DNA from: Mesobacillus jeotgali
GTDB taxonomy: Bacteria > Bacillota > Bacilli > Bacillales > Cytobacillaceae
Direction: 5' to 3'
NCBI RefSeq assembly: GCF_031759225.1
Contig: NZ_CP134494.1
Coordinates: 1,300,501-1,364,500, forward strand
DNA length: 64,000 bases
In this document: piece after piece, positions 55,513 through 61,429 of the stretch
Numbering within the stretch: the first letter of the stretch is position 1
How the letters are laid out: the number at the start of each line of letters is the position of its first letter
Translations under genes and position numbers: made by a program
The notes under the pieces: model-generated
Database searches by the model: none
The model's input: only the letters and a program-made list of their open reading frames with translations
Told to the model about the DNA's origin: nothing

Positions 55513-55547
55513 AAAGTCCGTTTGAATCTCAAACGGGCTTTTTTTAT
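55513..55547 (+). terminator. Terminator of fabI
   Basis: AAAGTCCGTTTG (55513-55524) pairs with CAAACGGGCTTT (55530-55541, one wobble), then TTTTTT. Confidence 0.88.
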
Positions 55548-55643
55548 GTATATAGGCATTTTTACTTCAAAAAGTTTTAACCCTGGGTGAATGTCCAGCA
55601 TAAACATAAAGAGACTAATTGATTCGACCCGGGAGGTTTCGAA

Positions 55644-56108
55644 ATGGCCCGAAGAAGAAAACGTATGAACCCTTTGTTATATATTGATCAGCCGACATAT
55701 CAAGATGTTTCAACCAAAATGCAGGATAAATTTATTTTCAATGATCAAGAGCAAGTTGAAGAGAAGGATGTTCAATTGCCAGAGGAAGCTGCAGCAGAAA
55801 GCCAAGTTGCGGTTGATATGGCAGAAACCAGTACTGAGGAAGACATAATGGAAAGCGATGAGCTAATGGAAGAAACGGAAAAAAAGCCATTCAAGGAAAT
55901 GGCCATTCATGAAAAGATTGAGTATTTAGCACAATTTCCTGCTACGATTGTGAAAATTCAATACAGTTTCATCACTAAGGAAAATAAGATTGTAGGATAT
56001 TTCATTTCTAAGGAAGATGATCACATCCGAGTTTTTCCAAGGAACAAAAGAAAGCCATTAAAAATAATGATCGATGAACTCCAGGACATTAGAATTAGCG
56101 GTTTATAA
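55644..56108 (+). CDS. cotO: CotO, spore coat assembly protein
   Basis: A 154-residue spore coat morphogenetic protein. The basic N-terminus MARRRKRMNPLLYIDQPTYQ is followed by a long acidic, variable middle (about 35-85, many Glu) and a conserved C-terminal domain (MAIHEKIEYLAQFPATIVKI, then YFISKEDDHIRVFPRNKRKP). This matches CotO (YjbX). In B. subtilis it acts in late coat assembly with CotH. The ATG at 55644 follows GGGAGGTTTCGAA. A CATAAACATAAAG tract upstream recalls a SigK -10, without a convincing -35. It is convergent with cotZ. Confidence 0.88.
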   Translation: MARRRKRMNPLLYIDQPTYQDVSTKMQDKFIFNDQEQVEEKDVQLPEEAAAESQVAVDMAETSTEEDIMESDELMEETEKKPFKEMAIHEKIEYLAQFPATIVKIQYSFITKENKIVGYFISKEDDHIRVFPRNKRKPLKIMIDELQDIRISGL

Positions 56109-56142
56109 AGGTAAAGGGCTACCTTTTGGCAGCCCCTTATCC

Positions 56143-56637
56143 TTACAGGTCTTCTGTAGCTACTGGATCCAGGCAAACCACTGCGCAGAAGCAGTCAAGG
56201 TCTACAGTCATACAGATGCCGGTTCTGAAGAAAGTAGTTTCTCCGTTGATTTGGCTGCAAGGATCGTCATATTTGCTCAAACCATTAGGTTCGTCAGTTG
56301 TTGTCAGCAACTCCAGCTTAGCGCAGTTGTCATCCACTTTTGACACCCTGAAGAAGAAAGACTCAATGCAGCGTAATGTTTGAGTGGTTCCATTTGTTCT
56401 TTGAAGCAACTGAACACCTGTACCAAGGAATGGTTCACATCCGCAGTACAGGATTAGCGGAATTGTATCAAAAGTTGTCGGAGTAGTCGCTCCCGCAAGA
56501 AGATCCTGGATGGATTTATGGCAGCTTACATCACAATCACCATCATCGTTGTCAACTTCGTCTTGAGCGTCTGCAACGCGCTTTAAAATATCCGCTACAC
56601 AACTATCTGTGTCAAATTTTCTTTTTCCACAAGACAT
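56143..56637 (-). CDS. cotZ: CotY/CotZ family Cys-rich outer coat protein
   Basis: A 164-residue Cys-rich protein of the spore crust/exosporium (CotY, CotZ, ExsY family), which self-assembles into disulfide-linked layers. It starts MSCGKRKFDTDSCVADILKR and has DCDVSCHKSIQDLLAG, ILYCGCEPFLGTG and a C-terminal DLDCFCAVVCLDP; about a dozen Cys in all. An ATG at 56646 sits inside AAAGGAGATG, so the ATG at 56637 is the start. Only one copy is present here, whereas B. subtilis has cotZ, cotY, cotX, cotW and cotV together. I cannot tell CotY from CotZ by eye. Confidence 0.9.
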   Translation of the reverse strand: MSCGKRKFDTDSCVADILKRVADAQDEVDNDDGDCDVSCHKSIQDLLAGATTPTTFDTIPLILYCGCEPFLGTGVQLLQRTNGTTQTLRCIESFFFRVSKVDDNCAKLELLTTTDEPNGLSKYDDPCSQINGETTFFRTGICMTVDLDCFCAVVCLDPVATEDL

Positions 56638-56838
56638 ATAATTCATCTCCTTTTAGTTGATATGACCTATTGTCCTTAATAGAATATGAATTGCCTCTCT
56701 AATGGTGTGGGTGTTTGTCTAATTTTCATCATGATTCCCATAAAAAATGATGACAGGAGCGGACAGGCACAAGCCTATACATAGGGATTTGCCCCACATA
56801 AACTGTAGGGACTCGATTTAATACTGGTGGTGAAGTGG

Positions 56839-57183
56839 ATGGGCAATTGGATGGATCTATTCCTTATTGTATTTGCGAGCTTCCGTTTGACCAGGCTGAT
56901 CGTCTACGATACAATCACTGAATTTATTCGGGCACCATTTCATGATACGGTGGTTGAAAGCCAGGAGGACGGCAGCACGGAAACTTATATTGAAATAAAA
57001 GGAGAAGGGCTGAGGTATTGGATCGGCGAGCTGTTAAGCTGCCATTGGTGCACGGGGATTTGGTCGGCGACAGTCCTGTATGCTGGCTACGCCTTGCTGC
57101 CGCAGCTATCAATGCCAGTCATCATAGTGTTGGCGATTTCCGGGGTGGCTTCGGTAATCCAGCATCATTTCATAAAAGACTGA
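56839..57183 (+). CDS. yjcA: YjcA family sporulation membrane protein (DUF1360)
   Basis: A 114-residue membrane protein: MGNWMDLFLIVFASFRLTRL with the DUF1360 FRLTRLIVYD motif, then FIRAPFHDTVVESQEDGS, then the family signature GELLSCHWCTGIWSATVLYA (C-x2-C-x-G-I-W) and a final span. In B. subtilis yjcA is a sporulation gene next to the cot cluster; the specific function is unknown. Several starts are possible (GTG 56827, ATG 56839, ATG 56848); 56839 is chosen, with GGTGGTGAAGTGG upstream. Confidence 0.85.
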   Translation: MGNWMDLFLIVFASFRLTRLIVYDTITEFIRAPFHDTVVESQEDGSTETYIEIKGEGLRYWIGELLSCHWCTGIWSATVLYAGYALLPQLSMPVIIVLAISGVASVIQHHFIKD

Positions 57184-57272
57184 CAGAGATAAATTAGTGA
57201 GTCCGTCCAGAACCCATTTGAAACATTGTTCATAAACTACCATATGGACTCTTTAAAAAAGGGGTTGTAGTA

Positions 57273-57398
57273 ATGGAGCAAGAACAAAAATCTCCAAGCA
57301 GCAATGATTGGACGGTATCCAAGAAAAATGCCTCAGCTCGCCGTGTGCGGAAAAAACGTGGCTGTGGTTGTGGAAAGAAGAAAAAACAATCATCATGA
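57273..57398 (+). CDS. Small basic Cys/Lys/Arg-rich protein, probably spore-associated
   Basis: A 41-residue protein: MEQEQKSPSSNDWTVSKKNA, then a cationic, Cys-containing tail with RRVRKKRGCGCGKKKKQSS. AGGGG lies about eight bases before the ATG, and a terminator follows directly, so it looks like a self-contained gene. It is too basic for a membrane or catalytic protein. DNA binding or coat cross-linking are guesses from composition and from its place among sporulation genes (yjcA upstream, spoVA block downstream). I know no named family. Confidence 0.65.
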   Translation: MEQEQKSPSSNDWTVSKKNASARRVRKKRGCGCGKKKKQSS

Positions 57399-57401
57399 AA
57401 G

Positions 57402-57442
57402 CAGCGTCTGCCTGATCATATGGCAGGCGTCTTTTTTTTTTA
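57402..57442 (+). terminator. Terminator of the small basic gene
   Basis: CGTCTGCC pairs with GGCAGGCG (one wobble) between about 57405 and 57429, followed by a run of ten T-rich bases. Confidence 0.85.
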
Positions 57443-57647
57443 ATGATTTTGCTGAATTGGGCATTCTATAAAGGGCAGATGAATTTGGCTCTTGGACATA
57501 CCCATATTTCCAATAATTTGCTGCCAGAAATGCTGAAACCACTTCATTTACATTACTTGGAAATAAAACTCGTGCTGAAAAATTCATAAATTGGGTTTTA
57601 GACGTGGAAAATAATTTTATCAGATGAACCATAGGAAGGGATTTATG

Positions 57648-58136
57648 ATGAATATGAGACAGACAGTAAGTATTTTGGCAATATTAGTCATGCTAGGAGC
57701 TGGAACGGCTGGCTGTTCTTCTTTCGGAAAAACCTCCCCAGAGAGCAGAGCATCCATGATTCAATCAGTCAATCCTGACCCAGGAGCGACGAATGATCTG
57801 GAGGAGAAGGATCTTAAGCTTGCTAAGAAGGTCAAGAAAGATATCGCAGCACTTGATGCTATTTATGATGTGGCCGTCATTGCAGGAAAAAAAGAAATTT
57901 TAGTCGTATACAAGGTCAAGCATTTGAAGAGATTTGGCATGAAGCAGATTGAGAAAGAAATCAATAAGAAGTTGGAAAAGAACTATCCTGATGAAGATTT
58001 CATTGTTTCCAGCGATTACAAGATTTTTATAGAGGCTGTCGAGCTTCGGGAGAGAATGAAGGATCCGTCCTTTCCGGATAAGAAAGCTGAGGAGCAATTG
58101 CAGCGGATTATTTCGTTGAAAAAAGAATTAACATAA
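57648..58136 (+). CDS. YhcN/YlaJ-type sporulation lipoprotein (spoVA block)
   Basis: A 162-residue lipoprotein. The signal segment VSILAILVMLGAGTAGC carries the lipobox TAGC. The mature part (DLKLAKKVKKDIAALDAIYD, VAVIAGKKEILVVYKVKHLK, ISLKKELT) is charged and patterned like YhcN/YlaJ-family spore lipoproteins. In-frame ATGs at 57624, 57645 and 57648 precede it; with AGGAAGGGA ending near 57641, 57648 has the best spacing. It directly precedes spoVAC and is the first gene of that block, as in spoVA2-type operons. I found no convincing SigG promoter upstream. Confidence 0.8.
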   Translation: MNMRQTVSILAILVMLGAGTAGCSSFGKTSPESRASMIQSVNPDPGATNDLEEKDLKLAKKVKKDIAALDAIYDVAVIAGKKEILVVYKVKHLKRFGMKQIEKEINKKLEKNYPDEDFIVSSDYKIFIEAVELRERMKDPSFPDKKAEEQLQRIISLKKELT

Positions 58137-58151
58137 GAAAGGATGGGTGTG

Positions 58152-58631
58152 ATGGGGGATAAAAAAAAGCAAAAAATGACACCTGAGCAGCAGCAATATC
58201 AGCAGTTGGAACAAAAGCATGAAATCAAACGGCCAGTAGTGAAAAATTGCATAAAAGCATTTTTGGTTGGTGGATTGATTTGTACAATTGGACAGGCAAT
58301 CACCTATTTTTATATCTACTTTTTTGATTTCACTGAACAAACAGCCGGAAATCCGACAGTTGCGACAATGATTTTTCTATCCATGCTGCTGACCGGGTTT
58401 GGTGTTTACGACCACATCGGCCAATTTGCAGGAGCGGGCAGTGCTGTTCCAGTAACTGGCTTTGGGAACTCTGTCATCTCGGCAGCGATAGAACACCGTA
58501 CTGAAGGTTTTGTCCTTGGTGTCGGTGGAAATATGTTCAAGCTTGCAGGATCAGTCATCTTGTTTGGTGTCTTTGCTGCTTTTATTGTAGCACTTATAAA
58601 GACTTTGTTGACCATGATGGGGGTGCTGTAA
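58152..58631 (+). CDS. spoVAC: SpoVAC, spore DPA channel component
   Basis: A 159-residue membrane protein of the SpoVA dipicolinic-acid uptake and release channel. SpoVAC is the mechanosensitive part in B. subtilis. A polar N-terminus (KKQKMTPEQQQYQQLEQKHE) is followed by AFLVGGLICTIGQAITYFYI, the loop DHIGQFAGAGSAVPVTGFGN (a SpoVAC/E signature) and EHRTEGFVLGVGGNMFKLAG. An ATG at 58143 overlaps the Shine-Dalgarno AAAGGATGG; 58152 is preferred. The stop abuts the spoVAD ATG. This is probably a second spoVA set, given its company (YhcN-like, DUF421). Confidence 0.93.
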   Translation: MGDKKKQKMTPEQQQYQQLEQKHEIKRPVVKNCIKAFLVGGLICTIGQAITYFYIYFFDFTEQTAGNPTVATMIFLSMLLTGFGVYDHIGQFAGAGSAVPVTGFGNSVISAAIEHRTEGFVLGVGGNMFKLAGSVILFGVFAAFIVALIKTLLTMMGVL

Positions 58632-59645
58632 ATGTTGGTTGGAAAGCAGTCATGGCAATTTTCGAACCGTCCTGTCATCGAGTCATGGGGCTCATCAGGG
58701 GGCCCGTTTGAAGCGGAGGGAAAACTCGCTGCGGACTTTGATGTCCTGCATGATGATTTGTGGATGGGAGAAGAATCATACGAGAAGGCTCACAGAGTTC
58801 TATTGGAAGAAGCGATTAAATCAGCGTTGCAAAAGGGGAATTTCAACAAAGAGGACATGCAATTCATGCTGGCAGGTGATTTAATCAACCAGATTACACC
58901 GACCAGTTTTGCGGCAAGAACGATGGCAATTCCTTATTTTGGCCTTTTCGGCGCATGCTCTACTTCAATGGAGGGGCTTGCACTAGCATCGTTCATCATC
59001 AACTACCAGGGAGCAAAGAAGGTTGTAACCGGTGCTTCAAGCCACAATTCAGCCGCAGAAAAACAATTCCGCTATCCTACAGAATATGGCGGGCAAAAAC
59101 CTCCGACTGCTCAATGGACCGTAACTGGAGCAGGAGCGGCAGTTGTTACGGACAATTCTGATAAGCAAGGGAAAATCGTCACGACCTCAGCCACTATCGG
59201 AAAAGTAGTGGATATGGGGATTTCGGATCCGTTTAATATGGGAGGGGCTATGGCACCTGCAGCAGCGGATACGATCATCTCCCATTTTAAAGATTTTGGA
59301 CGGGAACCATCTTATTATGATTTAGTCGTCACGGGGGATCTTGGAAGGATTGGGCAGGCGGCTACCTACGAGCTATTACAGAAGGCTGGGCTTGATATAA
59401 CGAAGGAACAATTTCAGGATTGCGGTCTGATGATCTATAACGAAGACCAGCCGGTTCAATCAGGGGGGAGTGGAGCAGGGTGTTCTGCATCCGTCTTATA
59501 TGGACATTTACTCAACAAGATGAACAGTGGGGCATATAAGAGAATCCTTGTTGTTGCTACAGGAGCTCTGTTATCACCACTGTCATTCCAGCAAAAAGAA
59601 ACGATACCATGCATTGCCCACGCTGTTTCGATTGAAATGGATTAG
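58632..59645 (+). CDS. spoVAD: SpoVAD, dipicolinate-binding SpoVA protein
   Basis: A 337-residue thiolase-fold protein that binds dipicolinic acid and delivers it during spore formation. Recognisable blocks are LLVGKQSWQFSNRPVIESWG-like N-terminus, FGACSTSMEGLALASFIINY (thiolase Cys-region), GASSHNSAAEKQFRYPTEYG, QWTVTGAGAAVV and QSGGSGAGCSASVLYGHLLN. The ATG follows the spoVAC stop with no gap. Length and composition are normal for SpoVAD. It is in the middle of the YhcN-SpoVAC-SpoVAD-SpoVAE-DUF421 block. Confidence 0.96.
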   Translation: MLVGKQSWQFSNRPVIESWGSSGGPFEAEGKLAADFDVLHDDLWMGEESYEKAHRVLLEEAIKSALQKGNFNKEDMQFMLAGDLINQITPTSFAARTMAIPYFGLFGACSTSMEGLALASFIINYQGAKKVVTGASSHNSAAEKQFRYPTEYGGQKPPTAQWTVTGAGAAVVTDNSDKQGKIVTTSATIGKVVDMGISDPFNMGGAMAPAAADTIISHFKDFGREPSYYDLVVTGDLGRIGQAATYELLQKAGLDITKEQFQDCGLMIYNEDQPVQSGGSGAGCSASVLYGHLLNKMNSGAYKRILVVATGALLSPLSFQQKETIPCIAHAVSIEMD

Positions 59646-59660
59646 AAAGGAGGAATCGCT

Positions 59661-60017
59661 TTGCTGCCAATGTTTTTCTGGGCTTTTGTTGTCGGAGGCT
59701 TGATCTGTGTATTCGGCCAGCTGATGTTTGATATTGTGAAATTGACACCAGGACATACGATGAGCCTGCTCGTGGTTATAGGGGCTATCCTTGATGGGTT
59801 TGGATTATATGAACCCTTGATTGATTTTGCTGGAGCGGGTGCTACGATTCCAATTACTAGCTTTGGCAATTCGCTAGTTCATGGAGCGCTCCAGGAAGCG
59901 GAGCAGCATGGGCTTGTCGGGGTCCTGACAGGAATGTTTGAGATAACGAGTTCAGGTATCTCGGCTGCAGTTATCTTTGGGTTTATCGGTGCCCTTATTT
60001 TTAAACCAAAAGGTTGA
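59661..60017 (+). CDS. spoVAE: SpoVAE (SpoVAEb-type), SpoVA membrane protein
   Basis: A 118-residue membrane protein: [20 protein letters not shown], then the SpoVAC/AE signature [20 protein letters not shown] and [20 protein letters not shown] with [15 protein letters not shown]. It starts with a TTG at 59661 behind GAAAGGAGGAATCGCT. It is the SpoVAEb form, homologous to SpoVAC, and completes the C-D-E trio. The next gene starts 24 bases after its stop. Confidence 0.93.
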   Translation: MLPMFFWAFVVGGLICVFGQLMFDIVKLTPGHTMSLLVVIGAILDGFGLYEPLIDFAGAGATIPITSFGNSLVHGALQEAEQHGLVGVLTGMFEITSSGISAAVIFGFIGALIFKPKG

Positions 60018-60041
60018 TTTTGTGGCAAGAGGGATGATCAA

Positions 60042-60758
60042 ATGCCGGATATTCTTAGGACAATCATACGCTCCATCATGCTTATCATTGGCTTGTTCAT
60101 CATCACAAAGCTTCTTGGGAAAAAACAGCTATCAAGTCTGTCATTTTTCGAATATATTGTAGGGATCACGGTGGGCGATATTGCCGGTACATTATCGATG
60201 GATCCTGACTTGAGCTTAAGGGATGGGATTGCCAGCCTGGTTGTCTGGTCATTCGTTCCCTTGGCGATTTCAACTATATCCTTAAGGAGCAGAGTGTTCC
60301 GCAGAATAGTGGAGGGGAAATCAACGACCTTCATTAAAAATGGCAATATTTTAGAGAAGAATATGCGGAAAGAAAGATACAGTATTGACGAGCTGCTGGA
60401 ACAACTCCGCAAGAAAAGTGTATTTAAGGTGGCTGATGTTGAATTTGCGTCACTTGATTCGAACGGTGAATTGAGTGTTTTATTGAAAAAAGCAAAACAA
60501 CCTTTAAAATACGAAGACCTCGGAAGTCAATGGGAAGAAGAGTCTGCCCCGGTGCCCGTTTTGATTGACGGCAAAATAATTGAGGAAAACCTTGGCCGTG
60601 CAGGCATCGATCGAGAAGAACTTAATGGGAGAATCCAGGAAAAAGGATTTGAACCTCAGCAGGTTTTTTATGCAGAAATGGATTCAAAAGGAGACCTTAG
60701 TGTAGACCTTTATGATGAATACATATCCTGTCCTTTTCCAGACTTTGATCATATTTGA
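60042..60758 (+). CDS. DUF421/YetF-like membrane protein (spoVA block)
   Basis: A 238-residue protein with three N-terminal spans (about 5-75; IIRSIMLIIGLFIITKLLGK, EYIVGITVGDIAG) and a cytosolic DUF421 domain (about 85-235) with ERYSIDELLEQLRKKSVFKV, DVEFASLDSNGELSVLLKK and QQVFYAEMDSKGDLSVDLYD. YetF-type proteins with this domain accompany spoVA2 operons; their biochemical role is not settled. The ATG at 60042 follows GAGGGATGATCAA. It is the last gene of the block. I see no DUF1657 gene before or after it, unlike the mobile version. Confidence 0.88.
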   Translation: MPDILRTIIRSIMLIIGLFIITKLLGKKQLSSLSFFEYIVGITVGDIAGTLSMDPDLSLRDGIASLVVWSFVPLAISTISLRSRVFRRIVEGKSTTFIKNGNILEKNMRKERYSIDELLEQLRKKSVFKVADVEFASLDSNGELSVLLKKAKQPLKYEDLGSQWEEESAPVPVLIDGKIIEENLGRAGIDREELNGRIQEKGFEPQQVFYAEMDSKGDLSVDLYDEYISCPFPDFDHI

Positions 60759-60852
60759 TCAGCGATTCATAAATGGGTGGGGGCTCGCCCATACAAAATC
60801 GTCAAGCCTCACATATATTGCTATTGAGTAATAAAAAGTGAGGTGAAGAAGA

Positions 60853-60978
60853 ATGGGCTACGGTTGGTGTGGTGGCGGCTACGGCTATGGCGGTGGCGGC
60901 TATAACGGCTCCACTTTCGTTTTGATCGTCGTATTGTTCATTTTGTTGATTATTGTAGGAGCAAGCTTCTACAGCTAA
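60853..60978 (+). CDS. yjcZ: YjcZ family small sporulation protein
   Basis: A 41-residue protein: a Gly/Tyr-rich N-terminus ([20 protein letters not shown]) then one hydrophobic span ([20 protein letters not shown]). This is the typical YjcZ/YjcM pattern of small sporulation proteins, often missed because of size. AAGTGAGGTGAAGAAGA precedes the ATG. A CACATATATTG tract upstream may belong to a late sporulation sigma promoter but is not a clear match. It is followed by its own terminator and then spoVIF. Confidence 0.88.
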   Translation: MGYGWCGGGYGYGGGGYNGSTFVLIVVLFILLIIVGASFYS

Positions 60979-60988
60979 GAAGCCGAAG

Positions 60989-61020
60989 AAAAAGTTGTTC
61001 CAATTCGGGACAGCTTTTTC
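60989..61020 (+). terminator. Terminator of yjcZ
   Basis: AAAAAGTTGTTCC (60989-61001) pairs with GGGACAGCTTTTT (61007-61019) with two G-T wobbles, followed by C and T. Confidence 0.75.
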
Positions 61021-61113
61021 TGCATGAACTTATGTTAATATTCCAAATCTCACTTTCACCTTTTTTTGCTTCCTTCATACTATAGAGTAGTTAAAGAAGG
61101 AGGCGTGATTTAT

Positions 61114-61368
61114 ATGGATAATAATTTCTTCAAGAATATAGAAAAAAAGACTGGCGTAAATATGAATGATGTATTTGAGCTAGCAAATTCATTACAAAAT
61201 GCGAACTTTAAAGATGAGCAAACTGTAAGAGGCGTTATCCGCCGTGTATCAAAAATGGCTAACAAACCTGTGAATAAAGAAATGGAAGACAAGATTGTGG
61301 AATCCATTGTCAAGGATGGAAAGCAGCTTGACTTTGGCCAGATCTCAAAAATGATCAACAAGAAGTAA
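61114..61368 (+). CDS. spoVIF: SpoVIF, stage VI sporulation protein F
   Basis: An 84-residue soluble helical protein: MDNNFFKNIEKKTGVNMNDV, then FELANSLQNANFKDEQTVRG and VIRRVSKMANKPVNKEMEDK, with a QLDFGQISKMINKK end. It matches SpoVIF (YjcC), which in B. subtilis influences coat-gene expression and germination through GerE. The frame opens at 61066, but the ATG at 61114 behind AAGAAGGAGGCGTGATTTAT is the proper start. It is convergent with the yjcD helicase and shares its terminator. Confidence 0.93.
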   Translation: MDNNFFKNIEKKTGVNMNDVFELANSLQNANFKDEQTVRGVIRRVSKMANKPVNKEMEDKIVESIVKDGKQLDFGQISKMINKK

Positions 61369-61374
61369 TTCTTG

Positions 61375-61429
61375 AAATGCCAAATCAGGACCTGAGTTTA
61401 AATCCCCAGGTCCTGATTTGGCATTTTTC
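61375..61429. terminator. Bidirectional terminator between spoVIF and yjcD, 20-bp perfect stem
   Basis: AAATGCCAAATCAGGACCTG (61375-61394) is exactly complementary to 61407-61426, with a 12-base loop that contains the yjcD stop codon (61398-61400). T tracts lie on the plus strand; A-rich sequence on the other side is limited. Confidence 0.92.

Noticed and set aside
57393-57632. 79-codon minus-strand frame
   Set aside because: No purine-rich ribosome-binding site before its ATG, and it overlaps the terminator and 3' end of the small basic gene.
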